This document shows, piece by piece, positions 1 to 6,888 of a stretch of DNA of 9,897 bases. Location: NCBI GenBank assembly GCA_947377625.1, contig CANCGR010000054.1, forward strand, positions 1 through 9,897. The letters run 5' to 3'. Under the pieces are notes generated by a model, which did no database searches, was not told the origin of the DNA, and saw only the letters and a program-made list of their open reading frames with translations. Each line of letters opens with the position of its first letter. Positions within the stretch are counted from its first letter, which is position 1. A program made the position numbers and the translations under genes. The DNA comes from Gammaproteobacteria bacterium (GTDB lineage Bacteria > Pseudomonadota > Gammaproteobacteria > Pseudomonadales > Pseudohongiellaceae).

Positions 1-777
1 ACCCAGATCACGCAGGCCCTTTTTCTTTATCTGGGTGATGCCCCACAGTGAGGGATCGACATTCTTGTAGTTGTCGTAAATATGGGGGAATTTCGACCAG
101 TCAAACAATCCCGTATCAGTGACCGCTCCGCCCAGCGCATTGCTGTGCCCTCCGATGATCTTGCTCAGGGCATTGATCACCAAAGTGGCTCCCACTTGTT
201 TGGGTTGAAACAGCCAAGGCGAGGTAATGGTGTTGTCCACGACATAAATCAGCCCAAGCGAATGGCACAAATTACCAATGCCTGCCAGATCGGCCACTTG
301 CGTAGCCGGGTTGGCGATGGTTTCCACAAACACCATGCGAGTGTTGGGTTTAACCGCGTCAGCGACATGGTTGACGTCGGTGGCGTCGACAAAACTGACC
401 TGAATCCCCAAGCTCTGCAGTGTGCCAAAGAAACTGTTGGTATTGCCGAACAGGAAGGCGCTGGCAATCAGGTGATCACCTTGGCGTAGCAAGGCCAGCA
501 AGGTGCCGGTTATGGCAGCCATGCCGGTACCAAAGCAGACGCTGGCAATGCCGTCTTCCATGCCGGTGATTTTGCGGGCAAGCGTTTCCACAGTCGGATT
601 GCTTTGACGGCCATAGGAATAGCCGCTTTTGCGGCCCTGAAATACTGCCGCCATTTCGCGCGCATCTTCATAACCGAAGGCAACGGAAGTGTGGATGGGC
701 TTATGCAACACGCCATGCTCGGGGCGTTCACGGCGGTCGGCGTGCAGGACAGTGGTGCTGAATTTTTTCTTGCTCAT
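1..777 (-). CDS. PLP-dependent Cys/Met metabolism enzyme (cystathionine gamma-synthase family), C-terminus outside window
   Basis: The 259 visible residues read without a stop from ATG at 775-777 to the left edge; the family is about 400 residues, so roughly the last third is missing. The fold-type I transsulfuration pattern is clear: SGYSYGRQSNPT near residue 51, a glycine-rich FGTGMAA at 82-88 (PLP phosphate region), DNT at 181-183 (the Asp that binds the pyridine nitrogen) and ALSKIIGGHSN at 203-213, with Lys206 as the expected Schiff-base lysine. Members make or break C-S bonds in cysteine, homocysteine and methionine metabolism in the cytoplasm. The sequence resembles the subgroup annotated in pseudomonads only as 'cystathionine gamma-synthase family protein', so the exact substrate (synthase, gamma-lyase or O-acylhomoserine sulfhydrylase) is open. 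Ser-Lys replaces the more usual Thr-Lys before the PLP lysine, a mild change. The Shine-Dalgarno is weak (GGTG about 6 nt before ATG). It is divergent from the lipoprotein gene. Confidence 0.9.
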   Translation of the reverse strand, partial: MSKKKFSTTVLHADRRERPEHGVLHKPIHTSVAFGYEDAREMAAVFQGRKSGYSYGRQSNPTVETLARKITGMEDGIASVCFGTGMAAITGTLLALLRQGDHLIASAFLFGNTNSFFGTLQSLGIQVSFVDATDVNHVADAVKPNTRMVFVETIANPATQVADLAGIGNLCHSLGLIYVVDNTITSPWLFQPKQVGATLVINALSKIIGGHSNALGGAVTDTGLFDWSKFPHIYDNYKNVDPSLWGITQIKKKGLRDLG

Positions 778-787
778 GGATTCACCA

Positions 788-809
788 GCCCGGGGTTGAG
801 AGACCGGGC
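788..809 (-). promoter_or_regulatory. 6-bp stem-loop just upstream of the PLP-enzyme start codon
   Basis: GCCCGG (788-793) and CCGGGC (804-809) are perfect inverted repeats around a 10-nt loop, and the stem ends 10 nt before the start codon of the minus-strand gene. A G/C-only stem this close to the start could limit ribosome access or lie in a leader. No named riboswitch was recognised. The structure is seen directly; a regulatory role is inference. Confidence 0.3.
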
Positions 810-823
810 AAAACTTGCAAGGC

Positions 824-829
824 ATGATA
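824..829 (-). promoter_or_regulatory. Possible -10 box for the PLP-enzyme gene
   Basis: On the minus strand this reads TATCAT, five of six matches to the sigma-70 -10 consensus, about 47 nt upstream of the start codon. The -35 position at 17-bp spacing is poor (TGGAGC, three of six). It is the best candidate in the 202-bp divergent gap, but unproven. Confidence 0.25.
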
Positions 830-927
830 CCTGCGCGGCTTGGTGTGCTCCAGCGTTTGTACATCGGAAGTTACCTGAGCTTTCAGGGTATTCGCCGCTG
901 ATTTTGCAGGCTTTCCAGTGCTATTGC

Positions 928-964
928 GGATAAGTTGCGATACCATCGCCCGCAACGCTGATCC
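928..964. repeat. Imperfect palindrome (REP-like or operator-like) in the divergent gap
   Basis: Nested inverted repeats are visible: GGAT (928-931) with ATCC (961-964), GTTGCG (934-939) with CGCAAC (951-956), and alternatively GCGAT (937-941) with ATCGC (945-949). Its right half, GCCCGCAACGCTGATC (948-963), recurs with one mismatch at 8072-8087. This suggests either a dispersed REP-like intergenic repeat or a shared protein-binding site. It ends just before the Shine-Dalgarno of the lipoprotein gene, so it lies in or near that gene's leader or promoter. Confidence 0.35.
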
Positions 965-979
965 AGTGAGGATGTTCCT

Positions 980-1678
980 GTGGGAACCATAAGACCAGTC
1001 TGCATCATAGCCCTGCTTGTCCTGTTGACTGCTTGTGCATCCAACCCGCAAGCAACGAAGCAGTCCGCTGCCGCCGATGCTATGGCGGCACAGCAAGCTC
1101 AACTGGATGCGGTCAAGGAAGCCAATCGGCTGCAGAACGAGAAATTGCTGGCGGAGGAAAAAGCCGCCAGAGAAGAGGCCGCACATGCAGAAGCGGCCAG
1201 AGTAGCCGAAGCTGAAGCGCTGGCCCGTCGTGAAGCCACTGCCAAACAGCAAGCCGCGACCCGCAAGCCGTCAAATTCAGCTAGCCCAAACAAAAGCAGC
1301 CCAAACAAGAGCCCCAGCACTGGTACAAGTAGCAGTGCAAGCAATGGGGGCGCGAATCCCAATAATCAAAATACTGAAAAGCGCGCCCAGGAAATCGCCA
1401 AACAGCAAAAGCAAATTGCTGATTTACGCGCCAGGATAGCAGCCAACAAGACTGAAACTGCCAAACTGGACAGTGCCAATACTTCTCTGAAACAAGCCAT
1501 TACTGCCGCAGAATCGCTTTCTGCCACTCTGAGTGCAGAACAGAAGAAATACGCCAGTACCGATCCTGGTACCGGCAAGCCCCAAGAGCCCTTGGCCAAA
1601 ACAAAAATTGACCAGCTGACTGCTGAAGTCGAGAAGCTGCGCTCACAGGCAGCTGCCATGGCCAAGGATACCAAGTAA
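980..1678 (+). CDS. Predicted outer-membrane lipoprotein with two coiled-coil regions, function unknown
   Basis: The 232-residue product starts at GTG; GTGAGGA at 966-972 is well placed as a ribosome-binding site and decides this start. The N-terminus is a short lipoprotein signal: Arg5, a hydrophobic core, then the lipobox LTAC with Cys19 as the lipidated residue. Ala20-Ser21 follow, with no Asp at +2, so outer-membrane sorting by Lol is expected. Residues about 33-92 are rich in Ala, Glu, Gln and Lys and look like a long helix or coiled coil. A Ser/Pro/Asn/Lys linker follows (about 94-130) with a PNKSSPNKSP repeat, then a second helical region (about 132-230) with heptad-like spacing. I see no catalytic domain. 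The architecture suits a periplasmic spacer or scaffold, as in Lpp-like or TolA-like helical proteins, but I do not recognise a family. It stands alone between the divergent PLP enzyme and hppA. Confidence 0.8.
   Translation: MGTIRPVCIIALLVLLTACASNPQATKQSAAADAMAAQQAQLDAVKEANRLQNEKLLAEEKAAREEAAHAEAARVAEAEALARREATAKQQAATRKPSNSASPNKSSPNKSPSTGTSSSASNGGANPNNQNTEKRAQEIAKQQKQIADLRARIAANKTETAKLDSANTSLKQAITAAESLSATLSAEQKKYASTDPGTGKPQEPLAKTKIDQLTAEVEKLRSQAAAMAKDTK
1283..1308 (+). repeat. Short tandem repeat in the lipoprotein linker
   Basis: AGCCCAAACAA occurs at 1283-1293 and again at 1298-1308, a 15-bp period encoding the doubled Ser-Pro-Asn-Lys-Ser motif. It lies in the low-complexity linker between the two helical regions and is a likely site of length variation between strains. 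Confidence 0.6.
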
Positions 1679-1744
1679 GTTTCTTCACCGGTCTGTGGTC
1701 GGCTGCAGGCCTTATCCGGCTTTAATTCCTGTCGGGGGCTGTGA

Positions 1745-1819
1745 TAGAGTGCGCCCGGTTTTTTACGGGTAAAAAAACAGCCCGTTTCCAATTAAAACAG
1801 ACATACCCTTCGCTTAAAT
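1745..1819 (+). promoter_or_regulatory. Candidate promoter region of hppA
   Basis: Two weak sigma-70-like candidates are seen. One has -10 TAGAGT at 1745-1750 with a poor -35 (TTAATT, 1722-1727). The other has -35 TTAAAA (1792-1797) and -10 TTAAAT (1814-1819) with a 16-bp spacer, four of six matches each, which would give a leader of about 20 nt. If the upstream one is used, the transcript contains the stems at 1754-1785. Confidence 0.25.
1754..1785 (+). promoter_or_regulatory. Overlapping inverted repeats upstream of hppA
   Basis: TTTTTTAC (1759-1766) and GTAAAAAA (1769-1776) form a perfect inverted repeat. CGGG (1766-1769) can pair either with CCCG at 1754-1757 or with CCCG at 1781-1784; the second pairing extends to five base pairs (1765-1769 with 1781-1785) and is followed by TT. 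The pairings exclude each other, as in attenuators, but the stems are short. It could also be the tail end of lipoprotein-gene transcription or a protein site. Confidence 0.3.
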
Positions 1820-1845
1820 TTCAGTAACTACCGGGAGATAACTGC

Positions 1846-4002
1846 ATGGCAGGTTCCGTCATATTGATCATCGCGCTGTCCCTGTTCGGGCTCGCTGTTG
1901 CTTTCTTCTACATGAAAAAGGTCACTTCCATTCCTATCGATCTGGGTCTTAACCCGGAAGAGAGCGGAAAGCTGAAGGCCATTCATGGCGCTATCGCTGA
2001 AGGCGCCATGGCTTTCCTTAAGCAGGAATACAAAGTGCTGCTGTGGTTTGTACTGGGTTTTGCTGTTGTGATCGGGTTGTTGACTGATAACGCAGAAACC
2101 CAAGGCACCAACGAAGGCTGGTATACGGCGTTCGCATTTATCTACGGGGCTGCTATCTCCATTCTGTCCGGTTATATCGGCATGAAAGTAGCCACAGCGG
2201 GCAATGCGCGCACCACAGTCTCTGCCCGCAACGGTTTGGCTGACGCGTTCGGTGTTGCCATCAACTCCGGCGCAGTAATGGGCTTTGCACTGGTCAGTCT
2301 TGCCACCTTGGGCATGATTTCGATCTATCTGGTGATGAAGCATTTGCTGGTTGATGTTCCCAACAATGTATTGATGGAAGTGATTGCAGGTTTCGGTTTG
2401 GGCGGTTCCACCATTGCGCTGTTTGCGCGTGTCGGTGGCGGCATCTTCACCAAAGCAGCTGATGTTGGCGCCGACCTGGTAGGTAAAGTTGAAAAAGGCA
2501 TTCCGGAAGATGATCCGCGCAACCCTGCAGTTATCGCCGACAACGTGGGCGACAACGTAGGCGACGTAGCTGGTATGGGTGCTGACTTGTTTGGTTCCTG
2601 CGCCGAGAGTACTTGCGCTGCATTGGTAATCAGCGCCGTCGCCTTTGCTTCTGACGTTAATGCCATGGTGTACCCGATCATGATTACGGCAGTAGGTATC
2701 GTGGTAAGTCTGGTCACCAAGATCGTGTCGCAGATGCTGGTCACGGTGAGCGCCGAAGACAAAGTGGGCAAAGCCCTGAAAATGTTGCTGGGCGTTTCCA
2801 CGGCGCTGATGGTGGTAGCGATTTATTTCGTCACGACGATGATGATTCCCGCCACTTTTGAAATCAACGGCGTGGCTTATACCAATATGGGTGTGTACTG
2901 GTGCTTCCTGGCTGGTCTGCTGGCTGGTCTGGCGGTAGGTTTCCTGACTGAGTACTACACGTCCACTGAATACGCTCCTGTAAGAGAAATCGCGAAATCC
3001 TGTGAAACTGGCGCTGCTACCAACATCATTTTTGGTTTGGCGCTTGGTTACAAGAGCACTGTGCTGCCTTATATCGCCATCGCTATTGCCATCTTTACCT
3101 CGTGGCATCTGGCTGGCATGTACGGTATCGCCATTGCTTCCATCGGCATGTTGGGCACTTTGGTTATCGCGCTGATGATTGACGCGTACGGTCCTGTGGC
3201 TGACAACGCAGGTGGCATTGCTGAAATGGCAGGCCTCGACAAAGAAGTGCGTCGTCGTACTGACATTCTCGACGCGGCTGGCAACACTACGGCTGCCATC
3301 GGCAAGGGCTTTGCGATTGGCGCAGCCATCCTGACCTCATTGGCACTGTTCAGTGCGTTTATCACCAGTGCGCAGAGCTTGATGCGCGCACTGCCGAAAT
3401 ACGGCGCTGACTACAATCTGGTGAATCACATTACCCTGCTGGATCCAGTTGTTTACACCGCACTGTTCATTGGCGCTGTGCTGCCGTTCCTGTTCTCGGC
3501 GATGACGATGAAGAGTGTAGGTTCTGCTGCGTTCGACATGATCGAAGAAGTGCGCCGTCAGTTCCGTACCATCCCTGGTTTGATGGAAGGCACTGGCCGT
3601 CCTGACTACGCCACTTGTGTTGCCATCTCCACCAAGGCAGCGTTGCGTGAAATGATTGCACCCGGCGTGCTGATCATCGGCACACCGCTGCTGGCAGGTT
3701 TCCTCTTTGGTGTGCAGGCAGTAGCAGGCATTCTGGCCGGCTCGCTGGTAGCCGGTGGTGTACTGGCCATCTCCTCCTCCAACAGTGGTGGTGCCTGGGA
3801 CAATGCGAAGAAATACATCGAGAAAGGCAACCATGGCGGCAAAGGTTCTGAATGCCACAAAGCTGCAGTTGTTGGTGACACCGTAGGTGATCCGCTGAAA
3901 GATACTTCCGGTCCTTCGCTGAACATCCTGATCAAGCTGTCTGCAATTTTGAGTCTGGTGTTCGCACCTTTCTTCGTGAACTTCGGCGGCCAATTGCTGT
4001 GA
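1846..4002 (+). CDS. hppA: Membrane-bound ion-pumping pyrophosphatase (probably K+-dependent, H+-translocating)
   Basis: This 718-residue integral membrane protein couples PPi hydrolysis to ion export across the inner membrane. The catalytic core is intact: DVGADLVGKVE at 206-216, then the Asp-rich stretch through ADNVGDNVGD (231-240), and a C-terminal block with DNAKKYIE and GDTVGDPLKD. About 16 hydrophobic segments alternate with these cytosolic motifs, as in the family. After GNTT (479-482) stands Ala483; Ala here marks the K+-dependent class and Lys the K+-independent one. The membrane glutamate lies in DLFGSCAES (Glu254), the spacing seen in proton pumps rather than the DLLES spacing of Na+ pumps. 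Both specificity calls are inferred from motifs. The start is supported by GGGAGA at 1833-1838. The gene ends in a strong terminator and is probably monocistronic. PPi-driven pumping lets a cell recover energy from biosynthetic pyrophosphate. Confidence 0.96.
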   Translation: MAGSVILIIALSLFGLAVAFFYMKKVTSIPIDLGLNPEESGKLKAIHGAIAEGAMAFLKQEYKVLLWFVLGFAVVIGLLTDNAETQGTNEGWYTAFAFIYGAAISILSGYIGMKVATAGNARTTVSARNGLADAFGVAINSGAVMGFALVSLATLGMISIYLVMKHLLVDVPNNVLMEVIAGFGLGGSTIALFARVGGGIFTKAADVGADLVGKVEKGIPEDDPRNPAVIADNVGDNVGDVAGMGADLFGSCAESTCAALVISAVAFASDVNAMVYPIMITAVGIVVSLVTKIVSQMLVTVSAEDKVGKALKMLLGVSTALMVVAIYFVTTMMIPATFEINGVAYTNMGVYWCFLAGLLAGLAVGFLTEYYTSTEYAPVREIAKSCETGAATNIIFGLALGYKSTVLPYIAIAIAIFTSWHLAGMYGIAIASIGMLGTLVIALMIDAYGPVADNAGGIAEMAGLDKEVRRRTDILDAAGNTTAAIGKGFAIGAAILTSLALFSAFITSAQSLMRALPKYGADYNLVNHITLLDPVVYTALFIGAVLPFLFSAMTMKSVGSAAFDMIEEVRRQFRTIPGLMEGTGRPDYATCVAISTKAALREMIAPGVLIIGTPLLAGFLFGVQAVAGILAGSLVAGGVLAISSSNSGGAWDNAKKYIEKGNHGGKGSECHKAAVVGDTVGDPLKDTSGPSLNILIKLSAILSLVFAPFFVNFGGQLL

Positions 4003-4031
4003 TCGCTATCAACGCCATTAATTGTTGATGT

Positions 4032-4057
4032 AAAAAGGGGGCCTAGGCCCCCTTTTT
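4032..4057 (+). terminator. Strong Rho-independent terminator after hppA
   Basis: A perfect 26-bp palindrome: five A, five G, the centre CCTAGG, five C, five T. The G/C stem followed by a T run, 30 nt after the hppA stop, is a classic intrinsic terminator. Because the palindrome is symmetric and A/T-flanked on both sides, it could also stop transcription from the other direction. It separates hppA from mrp although both are on the plus strand. Confidence 0.9.
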
Positions 4058-4095
4058 GTTTTCTGTGAATAACCCTTATTTTTCCGAGTCTTTCT

Positions 4096-4944
4096 ATGAG
4101 CACCACCAAAGTCCAACAGAATCTCAGCCCGAACTTGAGTCAGATCAGACACGTTGTTGTGGTGGCATCCGGCAAGGGTGGTGTGGGTAAAAGTACAACG
4201 GCGGTGAATCTGGCGCTGGCGCTGCACCGTCAGGGTGTAAGAGTCGGTTTGTTTGATGCCGACATTTACGGCCCGAGCCAGCCTTTGATGCTGGGAGTTG
4301 CCGGCAAACGTCCGCAGATCGTCAATGGCAACCAGATGGTGCCCATCACTGCCCATGGTATCAAGTGCAACTCAGTGGGCTTTCTGGTGGATGACAACCA
4401 GGCTATGGTGTGGCGCGGGCCGATGGTAGTGGGCGCGTTCAACCAGATCCTCAACGACACCGCATGGGGTCAGCTGGATTATCTGATCATCGACATGCCG
4501 CCCGGCACGGGTGACATCCAGTTGAGTCTGGCGCAGTCGGTGCCGGTGACTGGCGCTGTGATCGTCACCACACCGCAAGACGTGGCGCTGCTGGATGCCA
4601 AGCGTGGCATTGAGATGTTCCGCAAGGTGCAGGTGCCGATTCTGGGCGTTGTGGAAAATATGGGCCTGCATATCTGCAGCCAGTGCGGCCACAGCGAACA
4701 TATCTTTGGTGAAGGCGGTGCTGAGCGCATCGCCAAGACTTATGGAGTAGAGCTGCTGGGAGCACTGCCGCTCGATGGCAAAATCCGTGAACAGTGCGAT
4801 GCCGGTAATCCTGCGGTGGCAGCGGAGCCACACGGCGCTATTGCACAGATCTACGGCAAGATCGCCAGCCGAGTGAGAGCGCAGCTGGAAGGTGCCAATT
4901 ATCAGGCACCGGCCGCACCCAATATCAGCGTGTCTGACGATTGA
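4096..4944 (+). CDS. mrp: Mrp/ApbC-type iron-sulfur cluster carrier ATPase, short form
   Basis: A 282-residue cytoplasmic P-loop protein of the MinD/Mrp family, which binds a [4Fe-4S] cluster and passes it to apoproteins. Visible motifs: the deviant Walker A SGKGGVGKST (25-34, with signature Lys27 and Lys32), FDADIYGPSQP, the switch/Walker B-like IIDMPPGTGD (131-140), and Cys194-Ser-Gln-Cys197, the CxxC that bridges the cluster between two subunits. Unlike E. coli Mrp (about 369 residues), it has no N-terminal MIP18 (DUF59) domain. That is not a start error: an in-frame TGA lies at 4066-4068, nine codons upstream. The Shine-Dalgarno is poor (GAG at 4086-4088). Only 38 bp separate ATG from the hppA terminator and no clear promoter is visible there. 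The C-terminal tail after about residue 262 is Ala/Pro-rich and probably flexible. Confidence 0.94.
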   Translation: MSTTKVQQNLSPNLSQIRHVVVVASGKGGVGKSTTAVNLALALHRQGVRVGLFDADIYGPSQPLMLGVAGKRPQIVNGNQMVPITAHGIKCNSVGFLVDDNQAMVWRGPMVVGAFNQILNDTAWGQLDYLIIDMPPGTGDIQLSLAQSVPVTGAVIVTTPQDVALLDAKRGIEMFRKVQVPILGVVENMGLHICSQCGHSEHIFGEGGAERIAKTYGVELLGALPLDGKIREQCDAGNPAVAAEPHGAIAQIYGKIASRVRAQLEGANYQAPAAPNISVSDD

Positions 4945-4950
4945 CAGGAT

Positions 4951-5460
4951 TTATGAAGGCAGCGACTCGCGCAAGAGTTTGAACAACTTGCGCGCGGAGC
5001 CCGGTGGTTGCCCACGTTCCTGCTCTTTGCGGGCCTGACGGATCAACTGACCCACTGCCTTTGCATCCAGTTGTGGATGTTCTTTCAACACCTCGGCCAG
5101 CACCGTGTTGTCGCCCACCAGCAAACGATCACGCAATACTTCCATGCGGTGAAAGCGGCGTTTGTCCATTTCCACATTGCGATTGAGCTGGGCATGAATA
5201 CGCTCGATGGCTGGTTCATCAAGCAGACGCATCATCTTGCCGACGTATTGCAGCTGGCGCCGCTGGGCACCGTGCTTTTCTGGCAGCGCCTGATACTCTT
5301 CGATAGCTGCCAACACTTTCTCGGGCAGCTCGCATTTGGCCAATATGCTGGCAGTGGCTTGTGTCAGTTGCTGGCCGAGCTCCTGCAGTGCAGTGGAGTC
5401 ACGTTTGCGCTGACTCTTGCTGGGGCCACTGGGTAGTTCATCTTCTGGCAGGTCTTTCAT
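4951..5460 (-). CDS. darP: DarP (YjgA, DUF615), 50S ribosomal subunit assembly factor
   Basis: 169 residues, highly charged and helical, with the family hallmarks PSKSQRKRDSTALQELG near the N-terminus (13-29), the basic RRQLQYVGKMMR segment (67-78) and the Arg/Lys-rich C-terminus. DarP acts in the cytoplasm late in 50S subunit maturation, near the peptidyl transferase centre. The start is ATG at 5458-5460 with GAGAG a few nt upstream. It lies 34 nt after mgtE with no terminator between, so it is probably the last gene of the rapZ-ptsO-mgtE transcript. Its TAA stop is 6 bp from the convergent stop of mrp. In many relatives yjgA neighbours pmbA, which is not present here. Confidence 0.93.
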   Translation of the reverse strand: MKDLPEDELPSGPSKSQRKRDSTALQELGQQLTQATASILAKCELPEKVLAAIEEYQALPEKHGAQRRQLQYVGKMMRLLDEPAIERIHAQLNRNVEMDKRRFHRMEVLRDRLLVGDNTVLAEVLKEHPQLDAKAVGQLIRQARKEQERGQPPGSARKLFKLLRESLPS

Positions 5461-5494
5461 GCTGTACTCTCAAAAAATTCAAATAACGCCAGAT

Positions 5495-6877
5495 TCAATA
5501 AAACAGAGTGGCAAGGCCGAGAAAAGAGAAAAAACCGATCACGTCAGTGATCGTGGTAAGCACCACACCGCCGGCCAGCGCAGGATCAATGCGCAGCGCC
5601 TTAAGCAGTAAGGGCAGGAAAGCACCTGCCAAAGCCGCCACCAACAAATTGATGATGATGGCGCTGGCAAAAATAAACCCCAAGGTCCAATCCGCAAACC
5701 ACCACACTGCAGCACCGCCCGCCACCAGCGCCAGAACAAGTCCATTGAGTGCTGCTACCGCCAGTTCACGATTCATCAGCCACGTTGAGTTGGCTGAGCC
5801 TATCTGCCCCAGCGCAATACTGCGGATCACCAGCGTCTGCGTCTGGTTGCCAGCCACGCCACCCATGCTGGCCACAATGGTCATCAACGAGGCCAGCGCC
5901 ACCACATGATTGATGGTGGCGGAGAACTGGCTGATTACCGAGGACGCCAGAAAACAGGTGACCAGGTTAATAAGCAGCCACACTGCGCGCCCGCGGGCAG
6001 TGCGCAGCACCGGCGCAAAGGTGTCTTCTTCCGAGCCGAGACCCGCCATGCTTTTGATCGAGTGCTCAGACTCTTCACGGATAACGTCAACGATGTCGTC
6101 AATGGTAATGCGTCCCAGCAGCCGGCCTGTTTCATCAACCACCGGCGCGGATACCCAGTCCATGCGCGCAAACTTCTGTGCGACTTCCTGCTGGTTCATG
6201 GTCACCGGAATGGCTTCGAATTGCGTGTCCATGATCTCGTGCACCGTCTGGTCGGGATCTGATACCAGCAGTTTGCGTAAAGGCAGAATGCCCACCAGCA
6301 CATCATTGCGATCGACCACCCAGATGCTGTCCGTCATTTCCGGCAGCTCTTCGTGGCGCCGCAGATAACGCAGTACCACATCCAGTGTGTGGCTGCGGCG
6401 CACGGTGATGGTGTCGGTGTTGAGAAGGCCACCGGCAGAATCTTCCGGGTATGACAGCACCGCTTCCAGCCGCTTGCGATCCTGAGCTCGCATGGCGCCC
6501 AGCACTTGCTGGATAACCTGTTCGGGCAGGTTCTGGAGAATGTCGGCGATATCGTCGGTATCCAGACCTTCGGTCAGCGACACCACTTCAGCCGGACTTA
6601 ATTTGTTGAGAATGTCCGCCTGGATATCGATGTTGAGATAGTTGAGCACATCGCCGACATTGTCCTTGTCGACCAGCTTCCACAGCACTTCGCGGGTCTT
6701 GCGCAGCGATGACTCCAGCAAATGGGCAATGGTCGGTGCCGGCAAATGGTTAAGCATGCGGCGTACTTGCACCAAGGCGCCACTGCTCTGGAGTGCACCA
6801 CTCTGTAGTGCATCGGTAAGCGCCAGCAATTGGTCCTGGGTGTGTTCGCTATCATTCGGGAGGGTGAACTCACTCAC
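5495..6877 (-). CDS. mgtE: MgtE family magnesium transporter/channel
   Basis: 460 residues with the full MgtE layout: an N-terminal superhelical domain (about 20-140), two CBS domains (about 145-270, from YPEDSAGG to TIDDIVDVI), a connecting helix, and five membrane segments (about 297-460). The pore signature ASMGGVAGNQT is at 336-346, and DPALAGG and TTITD (Asp445, equivalent to the ion-binding Asp of Thermus MgtE) are near the C-terminus. It is an inner-membrane Mg2+-selective channel that cytosolic Mg2+ closes through the N and CBS domains. The start is GTG at 6875-6877, supported by a perfect AGGAGG (6885-6890) with 7-nt spacing; that site overlaps the stop codon of ptsO, so translation of the two is probably linked. 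Confidence 0.95.
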   Translation of the reverse strand: MSEFTLPNDSEHTQDQLLALTDALQSGALQSSGALVQVRRMLNHLPAPTIAHLLESSLRKTREVLWKLVDKDNVGDVLNYLNIDIQADILNKLSPAEVVSLTEGLDTDDIADILQNLPEQVIQQVLGAMRAQDRKRLEAVLSYPEDSAGGLLNTDTITVRRSHTLDVVLRYLRRHEELPEMTDSIWVVDRNDVLVGILPLRKLLVSDPDQTVHEIMDTQFEAIPVTMNQQEVAQKFARMDWVSAPVVDETGRLLGRITIDDIVDVIREESEHSIKSMAGLGSEEDTFAPVLRTARGRAVWLLINLVTCFLASSVISQFSATINHVVALASLMTIVASMGGVAGNQTQTLVIRSIALGQIGSANSTWLMNRELAVAALNGLVLALVAGGAAVWWFADWTLGFIFASAIIINLLVAALAGAFLPLLLKALRIDPALAGGVVLTTITDVIGFFSFLGLATLFY

Positions 6878-6888
6878 TCCACCGCCTC

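Noticed and set aside
778..979. MetJ operator or SAM/SAH riboswitch for the PLP-enzyme gene
   Set aside because: No AGACGTCT-type repeats and no recognisable riboswitch core were seen in the leader.
782..1252. 156-codon minus-strand frame across the divergent gap and the start of the lipoprotein gene
   Set aside because: Most of it mirrors the Ala/Glu-rich lipoprotein coding sequence, and it has no recognisable domain; the plus-strand frame has a lipobox and a strong ribosome-binding site.
1828..3108. 426-codon open frame on the minus strand opposite hppA
   Set aside because: It lies antisense to the conserved catalytic half of hppA, has a His/Gln/Arg-rich composition with no domain, and is explained by the codon bias of the sense gene.
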